64,000 nt of DNA from Reticulitermes speratus (taxonomy: Eukaryota > Arthropoda > Insecta > Blattodea > Rhinotermitidae), in contig JAJKFL010000010.1 in assembly GCA_021186555.1 (NCBI GenBank), forward strand, positions 23,814,679-23,878,678. The letters run 5' to 3'. This document shows, piece by piece, positions 55,379 through 64,000 of this stretch (positions are counted from its first letter, which is position 1; every line of letters begins with the position of its first letter). Position numbers and translations under genes: made by a program. The notes under the pieces were generated by a model. That model ran no database searches. It was given only the letters and a program-made list of their open reading frames with translations, and was not told the DNA's origin.

Positions 55379-56776
55379 TGTGAATGTCATTCCGTTTTTA
55401 TGACAGGAGAATGATAGCCTGAATACATCTGAGTGTTCTGTACTTCTGTTCATATATTGTACTATTTGAAAGTCATGTCTGCTGAGGATTTTCAAGGGGA
55501 TGGTGGAATAAGAGTGCTAACAATTTGTGCCTAACAGAATGTAGCACCACTTCGGCTGGTACACATAGCAGCAAACATGTGAGAAGTCATGCAAGTGGTA
55601 GTCTGTTGCATTTTTGGATTTTTGTCATTAGACTACTAGCCAACACATGTTTAGTAAAGAAGTTCTCTATAAATTAACATGCCCACAATGTGATATACAG
55701 TCCACATTATCTGTTGTATATCCTTGATGGAAAGAATGCCTGAAAATTACAAATATATCAAATTATTTTTAGATAATTACAACTAAAGCCTGTCTATTTC
55801 CTGTATCCCTCTTAAAACAGTTATATATTCAGCAAAAGGCTCTCCATGTAGTAATACCCTTGTGTGAGAGAGTGAATGAGTGAGTCACACCCTGGTTTCC
55901 ATGAGTATGATTTACGTTGAGGGGGACTGTGTTCTCTGTGTTGTACAACCTGAGGCTGAAGAAACAGTTGTTTATAATGGTACAGTATGTGTTCTCTATA
56001 AGATACTACCCATTCAACATCCAGCATTTAATACAACATAACACAACCAGATGGCAGCACTTCTGTAAATGATATTAACGATTTAGCTTCCAAGGACGAA
56101 AAGATTGCGGTTGAAAGAGGCCGTGGAGTGTTGTGTGAATGCCAGCCTGTCATAGGACGGGCATATGACCAGTTCTGTTATAATCAAGTCCAAAATTTTC
56201 TACAGGGATGTTCTTGAAGGATGCTCTGTTCTGTCGATTACAGATTATGCCAGATTTTCCACAGACTTTGTTGATTAAGTAGCTATTGACGAGAAAAATG
56301 TGGGATATGCAATACAAAAAGGAATAAAACTGCAACTTGTTGTAGGCTGTAGACCAATGTTTCACAATCAGGTTCCGTAGAACATTGTTTGGGGTTCCGC
56401 GAGAAATCTTGGAATAAATCAGAAGTTTGAAATGCAGAGAAATATGAGGAAATTTTTATCCGGCAATTGGCAGCACTCGAGTAATCTCGATGCGCTATTA
56501 ACACCCGTGTGTTTGTTTTGCTCAGTTATATTTAAGGTTATGTCTGGTTGTATTGCGTGTGCTTTCATAGGTAGGGGTTCCTTGGGATTTGAAAAATTAT
56601 TTTAGGGACTCCTCATTGGAAAAAGGGTGGGGAAACACTACTATAGACAGAGGTTGTCGTTAGTAGTAACTGTTAACTGAGGCCCAGTTAGTTTGTGTAG
56701 GGCCTCTGTTTCCCTCCCCCAACGCTTCCATAGTAGTTATATTGGTAAAAAGATAAATTAGTAAGCAACATGAAGT
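55379..56776. other. Intron 13, unassigned
   Basis: GGTTCCGTAGAACATTGTTT GGGGTTCCGCGAGAAATC near 56370 looks like part of a decayed dispersed repeat. No gene recognised. Confidence 0.4.
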
Positions 56777-57075
56777 AAACTAACTCTATGGAGCAGATCC
56801 TTCTTGAGAAGCTAGCAGGTCGTCAGCTAGTCAAGAAATTCCCCGCGTTTTATGGAACCCGAAGGTTCATTACCGCACTTACAAGAGCCCACTACCTGTC
56901 CCTATCCTGAGCCATATCAATCCAGTCCATGCCCCCCATCCCACTTCTTGAAGATCCATTTTACTATTATCCTCCCATCTACGCCCGGGTGTTCCAAGTG
57001 GTCTCCTTCCCTCAGGTCTCCCTGTATGCACCTCTCCCCTCACCCATATGTGCTACATGCCCCGCCCACCTCATT
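56777..57075 (+). mobile_element. LINE-like dispersed repeat with ORF remnant, copy 2
   Basis: From 56852 the frame reads [20 protein letters not shown], then [23 protein letters not shown] and SPLRS-like ends. I recognise the pattern P-Y-P-E-P[15 protein letters not shown] from repetitive hypothetical ORFs in many animal genomes, including insects. It is not a host gene. The parent element's class is uncertain. Confidence 0.65.
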
Positions 57076-57220
57076 CTTCTAAGCAACAAGAAGTATAATA
57101 GTAAAACAGCTTTTAATTTTTTATGAGGTGTACGTACACAATGACTAATGCTTAAGTAAGTGGGTATTGAACATACAATTTAAAATACAGCATTAAAATA
57201 TGTCGTGTGCGACATCACTT

Positions 57221-57316
57221 CTTGACCCTTGAAGATGGGACCGATAGGTTGTCCTGAGACGTCGATAGAGAACTACGACTCAACCCTGCATGATATCCCA
57301 GAAGAGCGCAGATCTC
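57221..57316. repeat. Foldback MITE, family A, right half only
   Basis: CTTGACCCTTGAAGATGGGA CCGATAGGTTGTCCTGAGAC GTCG to AGAAGAGCGCAGATCTCG, matching the right arms at 4760-4856 and 40020-40113. The left arm is absent. Confidence 0.85.
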
Positions 57317-58110
57317 GTGAATTTTTAAATTCGCAAAGCTTGGTTCAGTTTGATTTTATAGAAAATGCACGCTTTTGTTAATGGCATGGCGTGCTTGGAG
57401 ATGTAGATGCGTAATTTATGTATTTCTTCAGACCCTCTCAGGTTTGTGTGCCTAAGGCATGCGTCTCGCCTAAATCTTCTTATGGCTCTTGTGTTAAGTA
57501 TATCAGTAGTACTCCTAATACGGAAAACTCTGTAGTGATATCTGTGTTTTCAGTTTCTAATGATTTTAACCTTAAACGTGTAGGTAGTATCTTTTCGATA
57601 AATTTGCCTTCTAAAACCCTGGCGTCTCTTAGGTCTTCAGGTACACTGGTAGTTTATGTGGTATAAATAATTATTGAAATGGCTTTACATTTTGTCATAA
57701 CATTCTGCAGTATTTTATGCTATCAAAAATCGGTTCAGCGACTCTCACAATGCGTGCATACAGACAGACCGATGGACAGACTGATTTTAATATGCACTCC
57801 ACAGGGATGCATATGTACTTGAAAGGGAGAAGGAGAAAGTAATACCATTATGTATTAACTATTATAACAAAAAATTGCATTATCGGTACATTAAATGAGT
57901 GACTCAAGATGTAAAAAATTAGGTATAAAGTAATTTTCAGCAGATTTATGTTAGTGTAAATCTTATTGTAGCATGTGTAATTATTAAATGTTGGACTGTG
58001 GAATGTGAAGAAGAGAATCTCGTAGAATAATGTACAGAGGACACTGAAGTGTCTAACATTTAATTTAATATTTTAGTATATTTATCTACCGCCATATTTG
58101 TTTCTTACAG
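57317..58110. other. End of intron 13, unassigned
   Basis: AT-rich. Nothing recognised before the acceptor of exon 14. Confidence 0.45.
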
Positions 58111-58164
58111 GAAGGTGAACAAGTCTTACCGTGGCCGATCCTGCCCCATCGTCGTCCACTGCAG
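58111..58164 (+). CDS. IA-2: IA-2 exon 14 in window: strand leading into P-loop
   Basis: Acceptor TTTCTTACAG, donor GTTAGT, 54 nt after an 8.8-kb intron. It reads KVNKSYRGRSCPIVVHC and splits the next Ser codon (AG/T). KVNKxYRGRSCPI is highly characteristic of IA-2 and phogrin. The signature motif [10 protein letters not shown] is therefore divided by intron 14. Confidence 0.96.
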
Positions 58165-58559
58165 GTTAGTTCTGGCAGTCTGTGTGCGGGTTTTATGAAA
58201 ACAACGCAGATCAATAACAATGAAATGGAAATTTTTTGTACATAAACATATTAATACTTGCAAGTAAATGATTTTGTTGTATGAAATTTAAATTGACTGT
58301 AAGTGTGATATCAGTAGGCCTGTCAACAGATGCTAATTGTGACTTCTGGTGTGCATCTGGAAAGAATTTAATATTCAAACTAATTCACCAGAAATAATCT
58401 GACAAATACTTCTTGTTAATGAGTGTGTGAGTATAACATCAGAGTGGACATATAGTCAATATTAACATATTCAATGGTAGGTCTGTTTTGATTAATGACT
58501 TGTTATTAATGTAAATCTTGAACTCGACGCTGCAGTTCGGTCACTGCGACATTTTTAAA

Positions 58560-58777
58560 TCAAGTCATCTATGTTCTGTCAGGTATTGGATTCTGCCCCA
58601 GTACTTATTTTATATTGTTTTACTTCATATTTGTTTTGTTTCTTTAGTGTTTTGTCTTGTGTATTTGTACTGTTTTGTATTTTATTTGTGCTTTTGTGCT
58701 GGCTTTGTAACTGGCACTTGTGCTGTTAAGTCTGCACGTTAATAAATACCCATTGAATTGAATTGAATTGAATCACA
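58560..58777 (+). mobile_element. LINE 3' UTR-like fragment with GAATT tail
   Basis: T-rich sequence ending AATAAATACCCATTGAATTG AATTGAATTGAAT, the layout of a non-LTR element 3' end with a 5-base oligomer tail. No coding part is preserved. Confidence 0.55.
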
Positions 58778-59086
58778 GTAAACTTCCTTTAATCTGGCAC
58801 CAGTGGGACTGGGCAGGTGCCATATTGTCAAATATTCCAGATTACCAGACAGTACCTATACTTAATTAATTATTTCATTCCAACTAAAGTACCTATACTG
58901 TCATAAGTTGTTTCAGGTAATTATTGTTACTGCTCTCAGAGAGTGTGTACTCGTCAGTTATGTTTATTTCATCATAAAAATACTTAGTTTTATCAGTCAT
59001 CTTAGGCCATGTCACGGGTTTTCCTTCAGAACGCATTGCTGTAAACCACTTAAACACCTTGTCCAATTGCACTAACTCAGGTGATA

Positions 59087-59180
59087 TTTGAGGTTATGAC
59101 AGCAGTGTTCCTGATGATTCTGGGCTTCTGGGACATGATGCTGTATCGTTGGATTAGTGGTTCCTGACATTTCAAAGGAA
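59087..59180. repeat. Foldback MITE, family B, left half
   Basis: ATTTGAGGTTATGACAGCAG TG, GATTCTGGGCTTCTGGGACA TGATGCTG, GGATTAGTGGTTCCTGACAT TTC. The right arm is not seen. Confidence 0.65.
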
Positions 59181-59339
59181 CATCATCCTCATGGTTCAAA
59201 TGGTGCAGGAAGAATAGCCAAATGCAGGAGACAGGTGGAGGTATATAAATATGGTGATCTGGTCGGTGAAGGTTACGAAAGGTGGTGAACCAATCCAGGG
59301 AAGTGTGGGAGGTGCCGGGGTTTGTATGGGGCCCCCAGG

Positions 59340-59815
59340 GAAGTACATGGATATAAAATTTTCATTCGTTCATTCTGCAGTCTGTCTTATGACAGGTCCA
59401 TAGCCTCTTCCAAAGTGAGTTCTCCAGAGGAAGCATCTCGCGTTTGTCTCTGTTTCTGGAGGAGACTATCCAGGAAAAGTAATAATGTGGTAGTTTTTCC
59501 ATTTGCTTTCCACGTCGCAGTACAGCAGCCATTCAGACACTCTGGTCACGCCTGTTGCTACACGATCATGAATCATCTAAAGCATCATTTGCTCTGTGCT
59601 TCAAGTCACTACTGATGTCGCTGCTTCCGGCATCGGGGGAGTTTTTATTGGATTTCCCATCTCCTAGGCATCTCTCTTCATTTGGTTCCTACCCTCTTGA
59701 TCTGTCCGGCTTGGGAGACCCAACTGGTAGCAATGCTACTGCTGGCTTAGCTCTCAGAGTCACTGGAACTCACAAGCCCCTCTACCACGGCAAGGTGGAG
59801 ATACCAGTAAAGGAG
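59340..59815 (+). mobile_element. Composite dispersed-repeat remnants just before exon 15
   Basis: CATAGCCTCTTCCAAAGTGA GTTC (59398) is shared with 41501. Farther on the frame reads LPASGEFLLDFPSPRHLSSF and LDLSGLGDPTGSNATAGLAL RVTG. The G-D-P-T-x-S...A-L-R-V-T-G-x-x-K-P pattern recurs in repetitive animal ORFs, so this is a transposon-derived frame and not an IA-2 exon. It ends about 40 bp before the exon 15 acceptor. Confidence 0.55.
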
Positions 59816-59856
59816 TCTGGAAAAGGGCAGGACTGATATACTGATATTTGTTTCAG

Positions 59857-60124
59857 TGATGGGGTTGGTCGCACTGGCACATACTGTCTTATCGACATGG
59901 TCCTGAACCGCATGGCTAAAGGTGCTAAGGAGATCGATATTGCAGCAACACTGGAACACATTCGCGACCAACGTCCACACATGGTAAAGACAAAACAGCA
60001 GTTTGAATTTGTATTGATGGCAGTTGCAGAAGAAGTACATGCAATTCTGAAGGCCCTGCCCTCTCAGCAGCAGCAGCCAACGTCAGCAGGATCTGTACCG
60101 ACAGCTGCTTCATCCCAACAGTAA
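59857..60124 (+). CDS. IA-2: IA-2 exon 15 in window: altered P-loop, C-terminal helices and stop
   Basis: Acceptor TTTGTTTCAG; 268 nt to the TAA at 60122-60124. It starts [20 protein letters not shown], giving the P-loop [10 protein letters not shown]. The Asp after HCS replaces the Ala of active PTPs and is the known inactivating change of IA-2; the vertebrate form has Ala where this one has Val. Next come [20 protein letters not shown], the Q-loop-like KTKQQFEF, and [14 protein letters not shown]. Vertebrate proteins end just after this ALP. Here about 20 more residues rich in Gln, Ser and Ala follow ([10 protein letters not shown] to AASSQQ). Confidence 0.97.
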
Positions 60125-60968
60125 CTTGGTAGCAACAAATACTATTGCAGGTATGCTGTGCTACCACCATGTCCATCCAGTGGCTCAAAGAGGAAATGGT
60201 TTCGGGTCCTGTTGTCCTGCCCATGTTTCTTCAGTCATTCCCTTTGTTCCTCTCATGTTGAAATTTAAATTGTGGTTAATTCATCCTCTGTATGAACATA
60301 ATTTTGTCTGATAACTTGAACTTTGACATAAAATTTCTATTTTTCTCTAATCATCCTGTAAGAGTATATTATTTCCCTTAAAATAATGTTTAACATTTCA
60401 TACTCACCCATATTTCCTGACTGGTAATATCAAAAATTATGTTTAAAGGACTTCTTGATATCTTGAATATCAAGTAAAGACTTATCTTCATCAGTGGTTG
60501 GCAAATGTAATGCATTTTTATAGTACTAATACTAACAGTGTGGTGGATTCAGTGAAATAAATATTTTAGTTGGCTTCAATTGCCATCTCCACTTCATAGA
60601 ATGAACAGCAGCAAGTGATGGTTGCGATTGATGAGGATTTGGAACAAAATACTCACTTTCATAATGTTCATCCTGTTAAGGAAATGAATTTAATTGAATA
60701 ACACTCCGATGTCCATTTTTCATACTGAGTGTGGTACTTATGCCATAACCAAATTGGCAGGTTTAATAAAAAAATGTTTGTGTGGAGATGTGAAGTAAAT
60801 TTTCTACGAACTGTTTCTGTTAACATACACAGTTTTCTAAACACTTCTACTTGGTTCATGGCCATACACGTTCAGAAGTGTTGCATGTCACATATAAGTA
60901 AATTTATTTATCCTCTACATTTAGTGAGTTGGATAGTGTTTCATAGCAAGGGCAGATCAGTATATAAT
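60125..60968 (+). other. Probable 3' UTR and downstream sequence of IA-2
   Basis: Non-coding sequence after the stop. An AATAAA hexamer at 60556-60561 in an AT-rich context is the first good polyadenylation candidate, and another AATAAA lies near 60763. The transcript end cannot be fixed from sequence alone. The open frames here are part of the adjoining 24-bp array or are not recognisable. Confidence 0.45.
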
Positions 60969-61475
60969 GGTTACTCTTATACTGACATTACTGTTTGTTA
61001 TTATACTGACATTACTGTTTATTATTATACTGACACTACTGGTTACTGTTATACTGACATTACTATTTATTATTATACTGACATTACTGTTTATTATTAT
61101 ACTAACATTACTGGTTACTGTTATACTGACATTACTATTTATTATTATACTGACATTATTGTTTATTATTATATTGACATTACTGGTTACTGTTATACTG
61201 ACATTACTGTTTACTATTATACAGAAATTACTGGTTACTGTTATACTGACATTACTATTTATTATACTGACATTACTATTTATTATTCTACTGACATTAC
61301 TGTATAGTATTATACTGACATTACTGGTTACTGTTATACTGACATTATTATTTATTATTATACTGACATTACTGTTTATCATTATACTGACATTACTATT
61401 TATTATTCTACTGACATTACTATTTATTATGATACTGACATTACTGTTTATTATTATACTGACATTACTGTTTAC
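60969..61475. repeat. 24-bp minisatellite with 72-bp higher-order pattern, about 21 copies
   Basis: The unit is TACTGACATTACTGTTTATT ATTA. The linker cycles in many places through GGTTACTGTTA, TATTTATTATTA and TGTTTATTATTA, giving a three-unit super-repeat. The 24-bp period keeps both strands open (60729-61538), so those frames are artefacts. Confidence 0.95.
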
Positions 61476-62050
61476 TCCCAAGTATTTCATGCAAAGCAAG
61501 ACTGGCATGACATAAATGCTAAAATATGAAGAAAGCACAATTGCTCTTTCAAGCTTTGATGTAAATAAAATATCTTATATAATCATAGACAGTCTGACTG
61601 TCATGTTCCCTTAATTGTAAAAACGTGTTTGTCAATTCTAATACACCAAATTAATTGTAAATAAGAAAGCAAGTGTTTGTTTTGGGAGATGAAATACATC
61701 ACGTCATATGAAAGTACTACCGTTAACTAACTTTTTGTCCTTTAATATGGTGAGTGTGGTCCTAATGGATTTAAAACACTGAAGAAGAATTATAAACATG
61801 CATATAAGTGGAAGACATTAAAACAAATTGCCATCAGTTTGGCTAAGTAAATGAAAATTAAATTCTTGAGACCGGAAAATTATTAAAAATAAATTTAAGA
61901 ACACGGACCCAGTTTAAAAGAAAGGTGTCCTGATGAGGGTAAGAGCAATGACGTGGCTGATACTACAGTAGGTTCAGTCACGTCAAGGTTAAGTCACAAC
62001 TCTGCACTCTCTGTCTTTTTGCCAGTGCTTGCATACAGAGCCTCAATTAA
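61476..62050. other. Downstream intergenic or 3' flank, unassigned
   Basis: AT-rich, no recognised feature. Confidence 0.45.
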
Positions 62051-62054
62051 GGAT

Positions 62055-62535
62055 AGTGTCGTCTGGGATTTGACGCCGCAAATTCTATAGAAATTTACGA
62101 GCATTTTGAAGGAACCTACTGCCTCCATCCCAAGGGTTGAAGAGTAAGCCATGTGGGAAAATCAAGGCACGTGAGGAAGGACTGCATGACAACAGGTCAG
62201 CTTGAGTGGAGCTGAACGTCTGAGAAGGAAGTGCGGAACACATGTATTGGAGGAGGGAAAGAGGCTATTCTCATGCCTTTTCTTCTCTCCCCTCTACCTT
62301 CTTCACAGATGTATCAGCCCCTCTCATCTTGTACCATGTCTGCTGCTCACAGGCACCTCCTGTCTTCCTCTTCCTAAATCTCTGCCACTTTCTTTCGATG
62401 GTATATTCTTCAACCCTGAAGATGGAGGGAATAGGTTCCTCTGAAATGGTGACGTTCTGCCAGACTACACGGCGTCACATCGTAGAAGATATGAGTCTTC
62501 ATACTCACCAGCATGAGAACCTCAGACCTCACAGC
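62055..62535. repeat. Foldback MITE, family B, arms separated by about 280 bp
   Basis: Left arm around 62058-62140 (GTCGTCTGGGATTTGACGCC GC, ATTTTGAAGGAACCTACTGC CTCCATCC). Right arm around 62415-62500 (CCTGAAGATGGAGGGAATAG GTTCCTCTGAAATGG, ACACGGCGTCACATCGTAGA AG). The material between may be a later insertion. Confidence 0.55.
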
Positions 62536-62539
62536 TCAA

Positions 62540-63654
62540 TCAATGAACTGAAATTTTTGATAAAGTGTACATTCATGTGTGCTGAACAGTTGTTACCTTT
62601 CTTTACAGTTCAGTACATTTCCTTTCTTTCACCAAACACAGAAATCCAAACCTGAAGAAAACACACCAAATCCAATTTCTCTGAATCATATACAATGATT
62701 ATGCATGATATAATACCTTAAAAATAATTTCCAGGCATCTTGAATTTCTGGATGGTCATGGTATAGCTGCATTAAATATGTTCCTTTTATTTAAAGTGAA
62801 TGCCAAAATAATTGGTTATCTTTGGGTACACTTTAAAATAAAACATACCTGACAAAGGCAGTTTGTTTTAAGTACGAAATCATCAAAACAGTATTTACAT
62901 GCATTTCGTTCTGACAAGTAAGTGAACCTTCAGTACAGGTATGGGAATTCTATCCAGAATGGTTGGGACTTGGGGTTTTCTCTACAAGGGGTTTTGCATA
63001 ATTTCGAGTACCATGCCGAAAATCTACTAAAACAGATTTAAAAATTACAAAAAATAAATAAGTAATAAATGAAGGTGTGTTGGGATAGTTAACATCCATT
63101 GCAAATCTGAGGATATATCATCAGGAACATCTGGTGAAGATGGAGGAGCTGCTGGAATTACTTGCCACTAATTTTAAATTAATTTGTTCTGGAACATTGC
63201 TGGTTTTTGAAGTGATCTGGATACCATATCCCATATCTATAGTATGCCTACTTTCCATAGTAGTTTCTGTTTTGCTTTAATACAAAAACGAGATGCACAG
63301 ACAACAGTGTCAGGAAAATAATTTGTGAAATTTAAGTTAAGACATGCACATCTATCTGAGGCTGTTGGGTGTATTTGTACACCCTAATTTTACCTTACCT
63401 CATTTGTACTACATATTCTTCAACTGGTCATTAAATTTTCTAGAGACGTTTTCATATCATATAAAGAGTATTACTTTTTATGAAACATTTGTATTGAGAT
63501 GGCACACTTGAATCTTTCATCTTTGGAATATGTCGGCTGTCAGTTGTAATTTCCTTTCTTATTCACAACAGCATCAATTTAAATTAAAATGCAAATCTTT
63601 ATCATGTTTACTTAAGGTGTATAAGATGTTGAATGTTCCACATGCTAAAACTTG
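62540..63654. other. Unassigned 3' flank
   Basis: AT-rich, with no recognised gene or repeat. Confidence 0.45.
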
Positions 63655-63868
63655 ATTGTACCTTGAAGATTCAGCTTTCCCAGGATATGACACAGTGTTG
63701 CTGGTTAAGTGGTTTCCAACGTTTTAAAGAAATGTATTACCATTATCTACAAGCATCAGTCAGTCAAGATTCTTGGCACTACAATTCTTCGAACACTGGA
63801 AACCACTCACACAGTGACATGATGTCACATCCCAGAAGACCTGAATCCTCAGCAGTACCAGTGTCAGA
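63655..63868. repeat. Foldback MITE, family B
   Basis: AGATTCAGCTTTCCCAGGAT ATGACACAGTGTTGCTGG at the left, CACAGTGACATGATGTCACA TCCCAGAAGACCTGAATCCT at the right; CCAACGTTTTAAAGAAATG and TTCTTCGAACACTGG in the arms. Confidence 0.7.
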
Positions 63869-64000
63869 ACCTCAATTCCTGCATTGATTGTAATTTGTTT
63901 ACAAAATGCATGTATTACATTTAAAATATCAGTATGTGTTTTATATACAGTGAACCAAAGATAAAGTGCTACACTGCTTCTTCAGCACTGTAGTCCCTTT

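Larger units (their letters stand above)
1678..60124 (+). other. IA-2: IA-2/PTPRN-like gene, 3' fifteen exons (gene span)
   Basis: Fifteen plus-strand exons (1678-1723, 18162-18247, 21469-21581, 22555-22641, 24809-24888, 30447-30514, 37285-37482, 41142-41284, 44274-44328, 44979-45083, 45524-45640, 47515-47711, 49151-49317, 58111-58164, 59857-60124) each follow an AG acceptor and precede a GT donor, mostly GTAAG or GTGAG. They join in compatible phase except for one base missing in exon 12. The joined product reads as luminal ectodomain, one membrane helix, cytoplasmic linker and one PTP domain with IA-2-specific sequence such as NMDISTGHM, YMEDHL and [15 protein letters not shown]. In animals this family sits in the dense-core vesicle membrane and affects neuropeptide and insulin cargo storage and release. 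The signal peptide and 5' exons are outside the window. Exon numbers used below count only exons inside the window. Confidence 0.95.

Noticed and set aside
59322-59836. A possible extra IA-2 coding exon just before exon 15
   Set aside because: The frames match repetitive transposon-type peptides, and exons 14 and 15 already rebuild the P-loop codon exactly.
60729-61538. Two 180-190 codon frames on opposite strands (ILTLLFI and NVSIIIN repeats)
   Set aside because: 24-bp minisatellite; both strands are open only because the period is divisible by three.

Overview
The window is eukaryotic, and almost certainly insect, genomic DNA. Coding sequence is short, split by GT/AG introns, and buried in long introns full of tandem repeats, tRNA-derived SINEs, MITEs and LINE remnants. 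The intron size and repeat types would fit a large polyneopteran genome such as a cockroach or termite, but nothing seen here fixes the species.

One host gene explains all convincing coding sequence. Fifteen plus-strand exons between 1678 and 60124 join in compatible phase into the ortholog of IA-2/PTPRN (ida-1 in nematodes). IA-2 is the catalytically degenerate receptor-type protein tyrosine phosphatase of dense-core secretory vesicles. The exons encode, in order: an acidic luminal stretch (1678, 18162), the juxtamembrane SEA-like ectodomain (21469, 22555, 24809, 30447), the transmembrane helix (37285), a Ser-rich cytoplasmic linker (41142), and the PTP domain (44274 to 60124, ending in a Gln-rich tail and TAA). 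The 5' exons with the signal peptide lie before the window. The P-loop is [10 protein letters not shown], with the IA-2-type Asp where active PTPs have Ala, but the WPD aspartate is kept. Exon 12 lacks one base near 47696, which breaks the frame.

The first intron seen (1724-18161) carries a 46-bp array (2570-3826), a 65-bp array (5212-9090) and a 91-bp array (10351-17903). A 114-bp array (1-955) lies just before the first exon, and one diverged copy of its unit sits right before the second exon. Intron 5 holds a second 91-bp array (25237-29405) that runs directly into the tRNA-like head of a minus-strand SINE. This shows that the 91-bp satellite is an amplified SINE tail. Other arrays are 27 bp (38012-38720), about 33 bp (45065-45460, copies of an exon/donor junction) and 24 bp (60969-61475).

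Dispersed elements include at least four tRNA-derived SINE families, a hAT-like MITE pair, a PIF/Harbinger-like MITE carrying the start of a MADF-like ORF, a pogo-like MITE pair, mariner-like MITEs, several foldback families and fragments of LINE coding sequence. Open frames inside the tandem arrays are period artefacts and are not annotated as genes.
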